Assembly (NCBI GenBank): GCA_025351675.1
Contig: JANXVK010000440.1
Span: 1-7,584 of the forward strand
Length of the DNA: 7,584 bases
Direction of reading: 5' to 3'
Origin: Rhizobacter sp.
GTDB taxonomy: Bacteria; Pseudomonadota; Gammaproteobacteria; Burkholderiales; Burkholderiaceae_C
Below are positions 1 to 7,584 of this stretch, in pieces. The notes under the pieces are model-generated. The model saw only the letters and a program-made list of their open reading frames with translations, ran no database searches and was not told where the DNA came from. A program made the translations under genes and the position numbers. How positions within the stretch are numbered: the first letter of the stretch is position 1; each line of letters starts with the position of its first letter.

Positions 1-1304
1 CCCTCATGTTCCGGCTTGACGCCCGCCCTCTCCCCGTCCCTCCCCCTCACGGAGGAGGGCCCGTCATGACCGACGAGCTTGGCGCGGAGCGCCAAGCGCT
101 GCTCGACCCCGAAGCGATGTTGTTCGTCGACGATCGCCAAGCCCAGCTTCGCGAACTGCACCTGGTCCTGGATCACCGCATGCGTGCCGACCACCAGCAT
201 TGCCTCGCCCGACGCGACCTGTTCGAGCATTCGCGTTCGCGCCTTGCCCTTGCGGCTGCCGGTGAGCCACGCGACCGTGATGCCCAGCGGCTCCAGCCAG
301 CCGACCAGCTTGCGCAAGTGCTGCTCGGCGAGGATCTCGGTCGGCGCCATCAGCGCGCACTGCCAGCCGTCGTGGATCGCGATGGCGGCGGCGAGCGCAG
401 CAACGACCGTCTTGCCCGAACCGACATCGCCTTGCAGCAGGCGGTGCATCGGCACCTCGCGCTGCAGGTCGCGCGCGATCTCCTCGACGACACGGCGCTG
501 CGCGTCGGTCAGCGTGAACGGCAGCGCGGCGAGCAGTTGCTCCTGCAAGCCGCCGGCCCGCACGCCGAACGGTGGCGCGCGCTGCAATTCGCGCTCGCGC
601 TTGGCCTGCAACTGCGACAACTGCTGCGCCAGCAACTCCTCGAACTTGAGTCGCTGCCACGCCGGGTGACTGCGGTCTTCGAGCGCGGCGGTGCCGACGT
701 TCGGCGCCGGGTGGTGCAAAAACGTGAGCGCCTCGCGCAGGCTCATCATTCCACCGGGCACGACCTCGGCCGGCAGCAACTCCGACAGGTCGGCGCGCGC
801 CAGGTTCGCATCGACCGCCTTGCGCAGGTACAGCTGCGGCAACTGCGCGCTGGTCGGGTAGACCGGCGTCAGAGCGGTCGCGAGTGGCGCGCCCTCGGCG
901 ACGACCTTGGTGGTCGGATGCACCATCTCCAGCCCGAAGAAGCCGCCACGCGCTTCGCCGCGAACCCGCACGCGGTTGCCGACCGCGAGCGCCTTCTGAT
1001 GCGAGGGATAGAAGTGCAGAAAGCGCAGCACCAGGTCGTCGCTGCCGTCGTGCACGCGCACGACGAGCTGGCGTCGGCCGCGGATCTGCACCTCGCAGTC
1101 GCGCACCACGCCCTCGACCTGGCCGACGCCACCGTCGCGCAGACTCGCGATCGGCACGAGCCGCGTCTCGTCCTCGTAGCGCATCGGCAGGTGCAGCGCG
1201 AAGTCGATCGGGCGGATCAGGCCCAGCTTCTCCAGCGCGCGCTGCGGGCCGGACTTGTCCTTGGCGGCAGGGTGGGCGGGCGCCGAAAGCGCGACAGATG
1301 GCAT
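1..1304 (-). CDS. recG: ATP-dependent DNA helicase RecG, N-terminal 434 residues (3' end outside window)
   Basis: RecG is a superfamily 2 DNA translocase that remodels stalled replication forks and branched recombination intermediates in the cytoplasm. The visible part holds the N-terminal wedge/OB-fold region (about residues 20-180) and the first half of the helicase core. Walker A is GDVGSGKT at residues 292-299, motif Ia region [10 protein letters not shown] is at 320-329, a TGSRKGK segment lies at 348-354, and the Walker B/DEQH box with HRFGV is at 393-400. Spacing of these motifs matches family members of about 690 residues. The start was set at the ATG at 1304-1302, because the preceding codons show no family similarity. 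No Shine-Dalgarno is present; a CAGAAT box sits 6 nt before the ATG. After [12 protein letters not shown] (to residue 414) come about 20 Gly/Arg/Ser-rich residues where E. coli RecG has a short linker to its TATPIPRTL motif. That motif is not reached before the edge. The frame is open throughout. Identity is very secure; integrity of the missing C-terminal half cannot be judged. Confidence 0.95.
   Translation of the reverse strand, partial: MPSVALSAPAHPAAKDKSGPQRALEKLGLIRPIDFALHLPMRYEDETRLVPIASLRDGGVGQVEGVVRDCEVQIRGRRQLVVRVHDGSDDLVLRFLHFYPSHQKALAVGNRVRVRGEARGGFFGLEMVHPTTKVVAEGAPLATALTPVYPTSAQLPQLYLRKAVDANLARADLSELLPAEVVPGGMMSLREALTFLHHPAPNVGTAALEDRSHPAWQRLKFEELLAQQLSQLQAKRERELQRAPPFGVRAGGLQEQLLAALPFTLTDAQRRVVEEIARDLQREVPMHRLLQGDVGSGKTVVAALAAAIAIHDGWQCALMAPTEILAEQHLRKLVGWLEPLGITVAWLTGSRKGKARTRMLEQVASGEAMLVVGTHAVIQDQVQFAKLGLAIVDEQHRFGVEQRLALRAKLVGHDGPSSVRGRDGERAGVKPEHE
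21..62. repeat. C/G-rich imperfect inverted repeat inside recG
   Basis: GCCCTC at 25-30 is complementary to GAGGGC at 55-60, and the adjoining TCC (31-33) pairs with GGA (51-53) around a bulged G, giving a 9-bp imperfect stem with a 17-nt loop. The stretch is almost all pyrimidine on the plus strand up to position 48, unlike the rest of recG. Similar GCCCTCTCC/GGAGAGGGC hairpins are familiar as dispersed intergenic repeats in proteobacterial genomes, so this may be a small repeat inserted in frame. That origin is inference; copy number could not be checked. Confidence 0.4.
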
Positions 1305-1316
1305 GGGAGAATTCTG
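1305..1316 (-). promoter_or_regulatory. -10-like box abutting recG start
   Basis: On the minus strand CAGAAT (1316-1311) matches the sigma-70 -10 consensus at four of six positions, including the key A at position 2 and the final T, and lies 6 nt before the recG ATG. That spacing would start transcription at or next to the ATG, giving a leaderless mRNA, which fits the lack of a Shine-Dalgarno. No good -35 is seen about 17 nt upstream. The layout resembles the one before tgt in this window. Confidence 0.35.
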
Positions 1317-1356
1317 CCTCTCTCTTGTTGGCACGGGCCGGTCCAGCCCTCAACCC

Positions 1357-2406
1357 ATGACGCACGCCTACTCGCTGAGCGATTTCGACTTCGCTCTGCC
1401 CTCCGAACTGATCGCCCAGCAACCCGCGGCCGAACGCAGCGGCTCGCGCCTGCTGGATGGCACGAGCGCCGCGCCCGCCGACCGGGTGTTCCGCGAACTC
1501 CCTTCACTGCTGCGCGCCGGCGACCTGCTCGTCTTCAACGACACGCGCGTGATCAAGGCGCGGCTGCTCGGCGTGAAAGCCAGCGGCGGCGCAGTCGAGG
1601 CGCTGGTCGAGCGCGTGCTGCCGAACCACGAGGTGCTGATGCACCTGCGCGCGAGCAAGTCACCGAAGGCCGGCAGCGTGGTTCGCTTCGCCGATGCGTT
1701 CGATGCCGAGGTGCTCGGCCGCGCCGGGCCGCAGGATGCGCTGTTCCACCTGCGCTTGCCCGCAGACCCGCTCGCGCTGCTCGAGGCACACGGCCATGTG
1801 CCGCTGCCGCCGTACATCACCCATGCCGACACCGCCGAGGACGAGCGCCGCTACCAGACCGTGTTCGCCGCCAAGCCCGGCGCGGTCGCCGCCCCCACCG
1901 CCGCGCTGCACTTCGACGAAGCGCTGCTCGCGGACCTCGCGCAGCGAGGCGTCGCGAGCGCGAGCGTCACCTTGCACGTCGGCGCCGGCACCTTCCAACC
2001 GGTGCGCACCGAGAACCTCGCCGAGCACACGATGCACAGCGAATGGTTCGACGTACCGCAGCCCACGGTCGATGCGATCGCGCGCACACGCGCCGCCGGT
2101 GGCCGCATCGTCGCGGTCGGCACGACGACCTTGCGCGCGCTCGAATCGGCCGCACGAGGCGGTGCGTTGCAAGCCGGAGCACGCGACACCGACATCTTCA
2201 TCACGCCCGGCTTCAACTTCCGCGTCGTCGATGTGCTGGTCACCAACTTCCACCTGCCGAAGAGCACGCTGATGATGCTGGTCAGCGCGTTCGCCGGCTT
2301 CGATCGCGTGCGGGCGTTGTATGCGCATGCGATCGGCGCGAGCTACCGCTTCTTCAGCTACGGCGACGCGATGCTGCTGCAGCGCGAGGCGACGGCCGCG
2401 CGCTGA
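1357..2406 (+). CDS. queA: S-adenosylmethionine:tRNA ribosyltransferase-isomerase QueA
   Basis: QueA transfers and isomerises the ribosyl group of SAM onto preQ1 at position 34 of tRNAs with GUN anticodons, giving epoxyqueuosine, the penultimate step of queuosine synthesis. The product is 349 residues, the normal family length (E. coli about 356). Family signatures in order are: [13 protein letters not shown] near the N-terminus (9-21), [14 protein letters not shown] (57-70), PLPPYI (149-154), the RYQTVFA and [12 protein letters not shown] blocks (165-186), [13 protein letters not shown] (204-216), HTMHSEW (224-230), [10 protein letters not shown] (254-263), TDIFITPG (278-285), [13 protein letters not shown] (297-309) and [11 protein letters not shown] (330-340). 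The ATG at 1357 was chosen because [12 protein letters not shown] aligns with known N-termini. An in-frame ATG at 1303 would add 18 unsupported residues and overlaps the recG start codon. No clear Shine-Dalgarno precedes the start. It is divergent from recG across 52 bp. Its usual partner tgt lies 3.5 kb downstream. Confidence 0.97.
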   Translation: MTHAYSLSDFDFALPSELIAQQPAAERSGSRLLDGTSAAPADRVFRELPSLLRAGDLLVFNDTRVIKARLLGVKASGGAVEALVERVLPNHEVLMHLRASKSPKAGSVVRFADAFDAEVLGRAGPQDALFHLRLPADPLALLEAHGHVPLPPYITHADTAEDERRYQTVFAAKPGAVAAPTAALHFDEALLADLAQRGVASASVTLHVGAGTFQPVRTENLAEHTMHSEWFDVPQPTVDAIARTRAAGGRIVAVGTTTLRALESAARGGALQAGARDTDIFITPGFNFRVVDVLVTNFHLPKSTLMMLVSAFAGFDRVRALYAHAIGASYRFFSYGDAMLLQREATAAR

Positions 2407-2416
2407 CGCACCGCCG

Positions 2417-2457
2417 GCGCGCTCTCGCGTGCCCGCCGCGGCGCGCGTGTGTTTTTT
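2417..2457 (+). terminator. possible weak intrinsic terminator after queA
   Basis: GCGCGC at 2417-2422 can pair with GCGCGC at 2441-2446, followed after five bases by a run of six T (2452-2457). The stem is short, the 18-nt loop is long and itself GC-rich, and the gap before the T-run is not ideal. The T-run is the only one in the queA-lipoprotein gap, which supports some terminator role. Confidence 0.35.
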
Positions 2458-2586
2458 CACGCCACCGATGTGGCCCCTCGTCCGAACGGCCGATGGCCGC
2501 GCGCCGATGCGCTGGTTACCTTCGACTCCGTGCCCGAGCCTGCCGTTGCGGCGGACTCAATCACGCCAATCAAACCACCAGACATC

Positions 2587-2590
2587 GGAG
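2587..2590 (+). promoter_or_regulatory. Shine-Dalgarno of the lipoprotein gene
   Basis: GGAG lies 9 nt before the ATG at 2600. It is a recognisable ribosome binding site among the complete genes here and decides the start: that ATG opens directly onto a signal peptide and lipobox, whereas upstream in-frame codons give an Arg/Ala-rich sequence typical of non-coding frames in high-GC DNA. Confidence 0.6.
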
Positions 2591-2599
2591 CCACACGCC

Positions 2600-4348
2600 A
2601 TGCACGCACCTCGTTGGGAACGCACTGAACTCAAATACGGCAGCCTCGCGCTCGCCGCCCTGCTCGCTGCCTGCGGCGGTGGCGGGGGCGACAGCAGTGG
2701 CGGCACCGGCGGCATGGTCGCTCCCGCGTCGATCACGCTGAGTGGCCAGGCATCGACCGGCGCAGCGGTCGCCGCGAAGGCCGTCGATGCCCGGTGTGCG
2801 ACCGGCAGCGCCAGCAGCGTCACGCAGGCCGACGGCGGCTTCACCCTCATCGTCACCGACGGCAAATGGCCGTGCGTGGCGCGCGTCACGCTGGCCGACG
2901 GCAGCGCGCTGCACACGGTCGCGCAAGCACCCGCTGCGGCAACCACCGCGACCGCGAACATCACGCCGATCACGCAGCTCGTAACCGCGAGCGTCGCCGG
3001 TGGCGACCCGGCCGCGTACTACGGCGGCTTCACGAACGCCGTCGCCACGGCGCTGCCGAGCGCGGCAGTCGCGGCCGCGGTCACGAACGTCACCGCGGTG
3101 CTGAAGGCGGGTGGTATCGACATCGCGCCCGCCGGCGATGTCGTCGCCGGCCCGGTTGCGGCCGCCTACACCGACACGCTCGCGGCGCTGACCACCGCAC
3201 TCACCACCGGCGGCACCACGCTCGCCGAGATCACCACGACCGTCGGCAACACCTCGCCCAACGCCGGCACCGGCGGCACCACGACGACCACCGCCGTCGC
3301 GTCGCTTCCGCCGGCGCTGTTGCTGCTGCCGCATGCGGCCAACTGCGCAGCGCTGCGCAGCGGCACCTACCGCGTCATCACGCCGAGCCGCACCGGCGGC
3401 CTGGCGGAGCAGAGCGGCACGATCACGGTCAACGCCGCGACGCTGGCCGTGACCTTCCCCGACAACAGCACCGGCGCCTGGACCGCGAACGCCGCCGCCG
3501 CTGGCGCCTGCCGCTTCACCGACAGCAGCGGCACGGCCGACATCGTTGTCTCGCCGGCCGGCGTGTTCGTCGCGCGTTACCGCGAAGACGACGGCAGCTT
3601 CCGCCTGACGATCGGCTTCCCCGTGCAAAGCCACACGCTCGCCGAAGTGGCGGGCACCTGGAACGCGCTGGACTTGGTCACGACCGACACCGGTGCCTAC
3701 GCGGCCGCGTCGGCCACCGCGACGATCGACGCCGCCGGCGCATTCAGCGCCGTCACTTGGTGCCAGAACGAAGCGACCTGGAGCTTGACTTCGGGCAATT
3801 GCATCCCGATCACGACCGACCTGAGCACGCTGAGGGCGAACGCCGACGGCGGCTTCGATTCGTTCGATCCGGGTGCCACCGCGAGCAGCGGCCGCGCCTT
3901 CATGTACAAGGCCGGCAACGGTGACGTGATGGTCGTCGAGGTCGACGGCGACGGTAGCCTGCTGATGTTCACCAAGCAGCGCACCGTCACAGCGCCCCCG
4001 GTCGGCCGCGTCTCGGCGAGCTGGAACTTGGCGCTGAACGCGCAGTTGCTCGCCCCCACCGCGCTGAGCGAATCGAGCAACACGACCGCGTCGGTCGACA
4101 GCACCGCCGGCAGCTGGGTTCGCACCCAGCACTCGGCCAGCGGTTCGGCCTTCGACTACCCGGAGACGCTGTTCGCGAACAACCCGCGCGCCGGCTTCAA
4201 CTACCGCGCCGCGGCGACCTCGACCGCGGTCAACGGCACGAGCGTGAACGTGCGCGAGTTCAACGTGCTGGGCCTGCGCGGCATGGGCCTGAACCCGGTG
4301 GTGATACCGTCGACGAAGTCGTTCTTCTTCTCGGTGGACCGGCCGTGA
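2600..4348 (+). CDS. predicted secreted lipoprotein of unknown function
   Basis: The 582-residue product has a lipoprotein signal peptide: Arg5, Arg8 and Lys12, a hydrophobic stretch at 13-22 and lipobox LAAC with Cys25 as the predicted acylation site. The next residue is Gly, not Asp, which favours the outer membrane. A Gly/Ser linker (26-38) is followed by a beta-rich N-terminal domain (about 43-130) that resembles carboxypeptidase-regulatory/Ig-like folds and ends in ITPITQLV. Then come an Ala-rich probably helical part (about 131-210), a Thr/Gly hinge (about 198-231), and a long beta-rich C-terminal region (about 248-582). Besides Cys25 there are six cysteines at 66, 92, 249, 304, 388 and 401. 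Their even number and spacing suggest three disulfides in an exported protein (inference). I recognise no catalytic motif. Proteins of this general look are common in Burkholderiales without assigned function. It has its own Shine-Dalgarno and a strong terminator, so it is probably monocistronic. The gene is intact and uses the same high-GC codons as its neighbours. Confidence 0.85.
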   Translation: MHAPRWERTELKYGSLALAALLAACGGGGGDSSGGTGGMVAPASITLSGQASTGAAVAAKAVDARCATGSASSVTQADGGFTLIVTDGKWPCVARVTLADGSALHTVAQAPAAATTATANITPITQLVTASVAGGDPAAYYGGFTNAVATALPSAAVAAAVTNVTAVLKAGGIDIAPAGDVVAGPVAAAYTDTLAALTTALTTGGTTLAEITTTVGNTSPNAGTGGTTTTTAVASLPPALLLLPHAANCAALRSGTYRVITPSRTGGLAEQSGTITVNAATLAVTFPDNSTGAWTANAAAAGACRFTDSSGTADIVVSPAGVFVARYREDDGSFRLTIGFPVQSHTLAEVAGTWNALDLVTTDTGAYAAASATATIDAAGAFSAVTWCQNEATWSLTSGNCIPITTDLSTLRANADGGFDSFDPGATASSGRAFMYKAGNGDVMVVEVDGDGSLLMFTKQRTVTAPPVGRVSASWNLALNAQLLAPTALSESSNTTASVDSTAGSWVRTQHSASGSAFDYPETLFANNPRAGFNYRAAATSTAVNGTSVNVREFNVLGLRGMGLNPVVIPSTKSFFFSVDRP

Positions 4349-4370
4349 GTCCGATCTGACGTGACCGGGG

Positions 4371-4394
4371 GCCCGCCGATCGGCGGGCTTTTTT
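4371..4394 (+). terminator. strong intrinsic terminator of the lipoprotein gene
   Basis: A perfect 7-bp stem, GCCCGCC (4371-4377) with GGCGGGC (4382-4388), closes a GATC tetraloop (4378-4381) and runs straight into six T (4389-4394), 22 bp after the lipoprotein stop. This is a textbook rho-independent terminator for plus-strand transcription. The opposite strand has no T-run, so it is one-way. Confidence 0.92.
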
Positions 4395-4422
4395 CTGCGC
4401 TGAACTCTGCCACCTGCCGACC

Positions 4423-5217
4423 ATGCCGCCACCCCGAACCGTTTCGATCCGTCAGGCTGTGCGACAGGCGCTGTGGCACTTGCTGGCGGCGGCGCGGCGA
4501 CCGCGCACGCCGAACCCGCGCTGCTGCGACTGACCCAGGCCGAAGTCGTCGACATCGGCGACGACAACGCACCTGGGCGCGGCACAAACGGTCGCGCTGC
4601 CCGACACCTGGGCGCAGCGCGGCGCCCGCAACCAGGGCCGTGCACGCTACCGGCTGCACTTCGTGCTGGCCGCGCTGCCGACGCGGCCGTGGGCCTTGTC
4701 GTTCGCGCGGGTCAGCTCGTCGCGTCGCGTGTTCCTGAACGGCGTGCTGGTCGAAGACGAAAACCTCCACGGCCGCGAGAACCCCGCCCCCGGACTGATC
4801 GACCTGCCGGCCCAACTGCTCGCCGCGGGCACCAACACGGTCGAGATCGAACTGCGCTACCGCGGGCGGGCCGGCCCTGTCGCAGGCCGTGCTCGGCCCG
4901 GCCGCGGTGCTGCGCGTCGACGACGATCGCCGCACGCTGTTCGAGCGCGAACTGCCGCGTTCGCTGAACGTCGGCATGGCGATCGTCGCAGCGCTGATGC
5001 TGCTGATCCGACTGCGCCGACCGGGCGAAACGACGATCGCGCTGTTCAGCGGGCTGGCCCTGCTCGGCTCGCTGCGCAACTACACCTGCTTCGCCGAAGT
5101 GAGCTTGGTGCCCTCGGGGCTCTCCGACTGGCTCTACTTCTGCGCCCAGATCTGGACCGCCGCGCTGTTCGTCGCGTTCGCGCGCAGCCTGGGCCTGCCG
5201 CGCGAGCGCCGCTGGGC
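4423..5217 (+). pseudogene. broken 7TM-type sensor (probable histidine kinase) gene, 5' part only
   Basis: The remains read as the sensing half of a membrane sensor, spread over three frames. From the ATG at 4423 the signal-peptide start MPPPRTVSIRQAVRQALWHL stops at 4531. The next frame continues AATAHAEPALLRLTQAEVV to about 4570. A third piece, from about 4573, gives an extracytoplasmic jelly-roll-like domain (ALPDTWAQR, YRLHFVLAALP, VFLNGVLV, NTVEIELRYRG). After a G-rich run at 4861-4876 the frame changes again into LSQAVLGPAAVLRVDDD and about three membrane segments (VGMAIVAALMLLI, IALFSGLALLGSL and one around YFCAQIWTAALFVAF). All similarity ends at RERRWA (about 5217), where sequence antisense to the adjacent regulator begins. 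The order signal peptide, jelly roll, multi-TM resembles 7TMR-DISM-like sensors; in this bacterial group such N-termini often carry a histidine kinase. The rest of the TM module and the output domain are absent. Kinase identity is inferred; decay is well supported, though sequencing indels could explain individual frame changes. Confidence 0.75.
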
Positions 5218-5775
5218 CAGGTCGAGCTCGCGGCAGATCAGCTTGTTCGGCTTGCCCTCGATCAGCAGGCGCAGCACATCGGTCTGGCGCGGCGTCAGGC
5301 CAGTCACGGCATCGGCATCGGGCGCAGGCGGGTCGAACGCCGCGGCCACCGCCACCGCATCGACCGCCTCGCTGCACGGCGCCAGCAGGATCGCCGGCGG
5401 CAGGTAGACGCCACCGGCGAGCACGGTGCGCAGCGCCTGCTGCATCACGCCGCTGCGCGCGGTCTTCGGGATGAAACCGGCGGCGCCGGCATCGATCGCG
5501 GCGAGCACGGTCTCGGACGATTCATCGGCCGAGAGCACGACGATCGTGACGTGCGGCGCGTGCTCGCGCAGGTGGATCAGCCCGCTCGTGCCGGCGCTGT
5601 CGGGCAGCGCCAGATCGAGCAGCAGCAGCTCGGTGTCGGGGTGCGTTTCGAGCTGGCGCATCGCTTCGGCGATGTCGCCGGCCTGCTGCAACTGGAGTTG
5701 TGGAAAGCCCTGCGTGATCAGCAGCGCGAGACCTTCGCGAAAAAGGCTGTGGTCGTCAACGAGAAGTGTCTTCAT
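5134..5775 (-). CDS. LuxR/NarL-type response regulator, truncated in its DNA-binding domain
   Basis: The 213-residue frame starts at ATG 5775-5773. An intact receiver domain fills residues 1 to about 120: acidic pair Asp7-Asp8 in LLVDDHSLFREG, phosphoacceptor Asp54 in LLLLDLALPD, Ser82 in VVLSADE and Lys104 in GFIPKTA. A linker of about 35 residues leads to the start of a LuxR-type helix-turn-helix, LTPRQTDVLRLLIEGKPNKL (160-179) and ICRELDLA (180-187). There family similarity stops. The expected recognition helix (usually an STVKTHL-like segment) is missing, and residues 188-213 are an Arg/Ala-rich tail read from DNA antisense to the broken sensor gene. Normal length is about 210-220 with a complete HTH of about 60 residues, so about half of the HTH is replaced. 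It probably cannot bind DNA in the usual way; a receiver-only role remains possible. It may be the former partner of the adjacent sensor. No Shine-Dalgarno is visible. Confidence 0.88.
   Translation of the reverse strand: MKTLLVDDHSLFREGLALLITQGFPQLQLQQAGDIAEAMRQLETHPDTELLLLDLALPDSAGTSGLIHLREHAPHVTIVVLSADESSETVLAAIDAGAAGFIPKTARSGVMQQALRTVLAGGVYLPPAILLAPCSEAVDAVAVAAAFDPPAPDADAVTGLTPRQTDVLRLLIEGKPNKLICRELDLAQRRSRGRPRLRANATNSAAVQIWAQK
5212..5222. other. recombination junction fusing sensor and regulator genes
   Basis: Plus-strand similarity to the sensor ends at RRWA (codons to 5218), and minus-strand similarity to the LuxR HTH ends at ELDLA (codon 5215-5217). The two coding remnants therefore meet within a few bases, with neither gene's 3' part present. 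No insertion sequence, target duplication or long repeat is visible at the point. A deletion, possibly after an inversion, or an assembly join would give this structure. Confidence 0.7.
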
Positions 5776-5785
5776 CCGCGGTTGA

Positions 5786-7060
<1,275 letters not shown>

Positions 7061-7067
7061 CGGATCG

Positions 7068-7451
7068 TCAGCGCGGCGCGCTGTTCGCCCGAATCCAGCG
7101 CGCGAACTCGGCCTCGTCGATCTCGCCGGCGGCGAGCGACATCACGGTCAACGTGGCGTCGGCCTGCGAGGCGTTGAGCCGATATCCGTTCAACGCCAGA
7201 AACAGGCCGACCGCGAGGAAGGCGACGCGCTTGTTGCCGTCGACGAACGCGTGGTTCTTCGCCAAGCCCAGACCGTACGCCGCGGCGAGGTCGGCGGCAT
7301 CGGGGTTGCCGTACGCGAGCAGGTTCAGCGGCCGCGCGAGCGCGGAGTCGAGCAAGCCTTCATCGCGCAGACCAGAAGCACCGCCGTGCTCGGCCAGGCT
7401 CTCGTCGTGAAGGATCAACAGCAGCCGCTTGTCGACCCAGCGCCAGCTCAT
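7068..7451 (-). CDS. doc: Doc-type (death-on-curing, Fic fold) toxin
   Basis: This 127-residue protein matches the Doc branch of the Fic superfamily. The active-site loop is HAFVDGNKR at 67-75, fitting HxFx[D/E]xNKR with His67 as the catalytic base. The upstream helices carry LHDESLAEHGG (14-24), LRDEGLLDSALARP (28-41) and AAAYGLGLAKN (56-66), typical of chromosomal Doc proteins. P1 Doc inactivates translation by phosphorylating EF-Tu; members with this NKR loop are expected to do likewise, though this protein's activity is inferred. Its ATG overlaps the stop of the upstream antitoxin gene as ATGA (7451-7448), so the pair is one operon with translational coupling. Its stop lies 7 bp from the tgt stop on the other strand, so readthrough from either gene would make antisense RNA to the other. 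The gene is full length with the catalytic loop intact, so it is probably functional. Confidence 0.93.
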   Translation of the reverse strand: MSWRWVDKRLLLILHDESLAEHGGASGLRDEGLLDSALARPLNLLAYGNPDAADLAAAYGLGLAKNHAFVDGNKRVAFLAVGLFLALNGYRLNASQADATLTVMSLAAGEIDEAEFARWIRANSAPR

Positions 7452-7584
7452 TTCGCCAGCGCGCGGAAGGTGTCCTTGTACTCGCGCATGAACTCGCGGC
7501 CGAGTTCGAGCTGCTCATCGAAGCTGGGGTCGTAAGGCGTGAGCGCAACGCCACCCGGCGTGTCGGTCACGTAGACGGTGTCGC
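7448..7584 (-). CDS. AbrB/MazE-like antitoxin, C-terminal 44 residues (5' end outside window)
   Basis: The minus-strand frame ends at TGA 7450-7448 and reads DTVYVTDTPGGVALTPYDP, then SFDEQLELGREFMREYKDTF and RALAK. This matches the second half of short AbrB/MazE/SpoVT-type antitoxins found with Doc toxins: the end of the swapped-hairpin DNA-binding domain (DTVYVTDTPGGVALTPYDP) followed by an acidic helix that binds the toxin. The family is about 75-80 residues, so the N-terminal half lies beyond the edge. The stop overlaps the toxin ATG by four bases. Such antitoxins neutralise Doc and repress their own operon. The more familiar Phd antitoxin has a different fold, and this C-terminus does not look like Phd. 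Promoter and operator should lie outside the window. Confidence 0.82.
   Translation of the reverse strand, partial: DTVYVTDTPGGVALTPYDPSFDEQLELGREFMREYKDTFRALAK

Noticed and set aside
64..1422. A 452-codon minus-strand frame overlapping recG
   Set aside because: It is the wrong frame of recG; the helicase motifs lie in the neighbouring frame that starts at 1304.
2546..2574. Promoter TTGCGG - 17 bp - ATCAAA before the lipoprotein gene
   Set aside because: Spacing is right but the -10 match is poor and similar matches arise by chance; not strong enough to list.
6..2741. A 911-codon open frame on the plus strand across recG, queA and beyond
   Set aside because: Arg/Ala/Gln-rich, no domain, antisense to the clear RecG reading and out of frame with QueA; an effect of high GC that removes stop codons.
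3190..3290. Tandem repeat or small repeat array in the lipoprotein hinge
   Set aside because: Only one 15-bp repeat pair is exact. The rest is Thr/Gly codon bias (ACC, GGC), so it is low complexity rather than an array.
2570..4645. A 691-codon open frame on the minus strand opposite the lipoprotein gene
   Set aside because: Composition is Arg/Gly/Ala-rich with no motif. The plus frame has signal peptide, lipobox, Shine-Dalgarno and a terminator just after its stop.
4423..4880. Programmed frameshifting in the sensor gene
   Set aside because: Several shifts, no slippery heptamer with a following pseudoknot, and the output domain is missing anyway; decay or sequencing error is simpler.
5200..5240. 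Insertion sequence at the sensor/regulator junction
   Set aside because: No terminal inverted repeats, transposase frame or target duplication is visible; the two remnants abut directly.

Overview
The window looks like chromosome from a high-GC betaproteobacterium, most likely a Burkholderiales member of the Leptothrix/Rubrivivax/Ideonella type. This rests on strong G/C third-position bias, the protein sequences of RecG, QueA and Tgt, and a two-component sensor and a low-complexity lipoprotein of the kind seen in that group. No tRNA, rRNA, CRISPR array, transposase or phage gene was seen.

Layout from left to right. (1) The first 434 codons of recG lie on the minus strand and run off the left edge. 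They carry an odd G/A-rich in-frame stretch just after the DEQH helicase box. (2) A 52-bp divergent gap leads to a complete queA on the plus strand. (3) Next is a 582-residue predicted lipoprotein of unknown function, closed by a strong intrinsic terminator. (4) A wrecked two-component locus follows. The 5' part of a 7TM-type sensor gene (plus strand, at least three frame changes) abuts, tail to tail, a LuxR/NarL-type response regulator on the minus strand. The regulator's DNA-binding domain is cut off at the same junction (about 5212-5222). (5) A complete tgt on the plus strand comes next. (6) Seven bases beyond its stop, and convergent with it, is a Doc/Fic-type toxin gene. The 3' end of its AbrB/MazE-like antitoxin gene runs off the right edge.

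How the genes relate. QueA and Tgt act in the same pathway, queuosine modification of tRNA position 34. In many proteobacteria they sit together, often followed by yajC-secD-secF. Here about 3.5 kb of accessory material lies between them, and a toxin-antitoxin module takes the place directly after tgt. So a conserved housekeeping cluster has been interrupted by a lipoprotein gene and a two-component pair, and the pair has since decayed. recG is unrelated in function and simply shares the divergent upstream region with queA.

No wholly new system is evident. The parts most worth checking are the fused remnants of the sensor and regulator, the in-frame insert in RecG, and the matching -10-like boxes directly before the recG and tgt start codons, which suggest leaderless transcripts.
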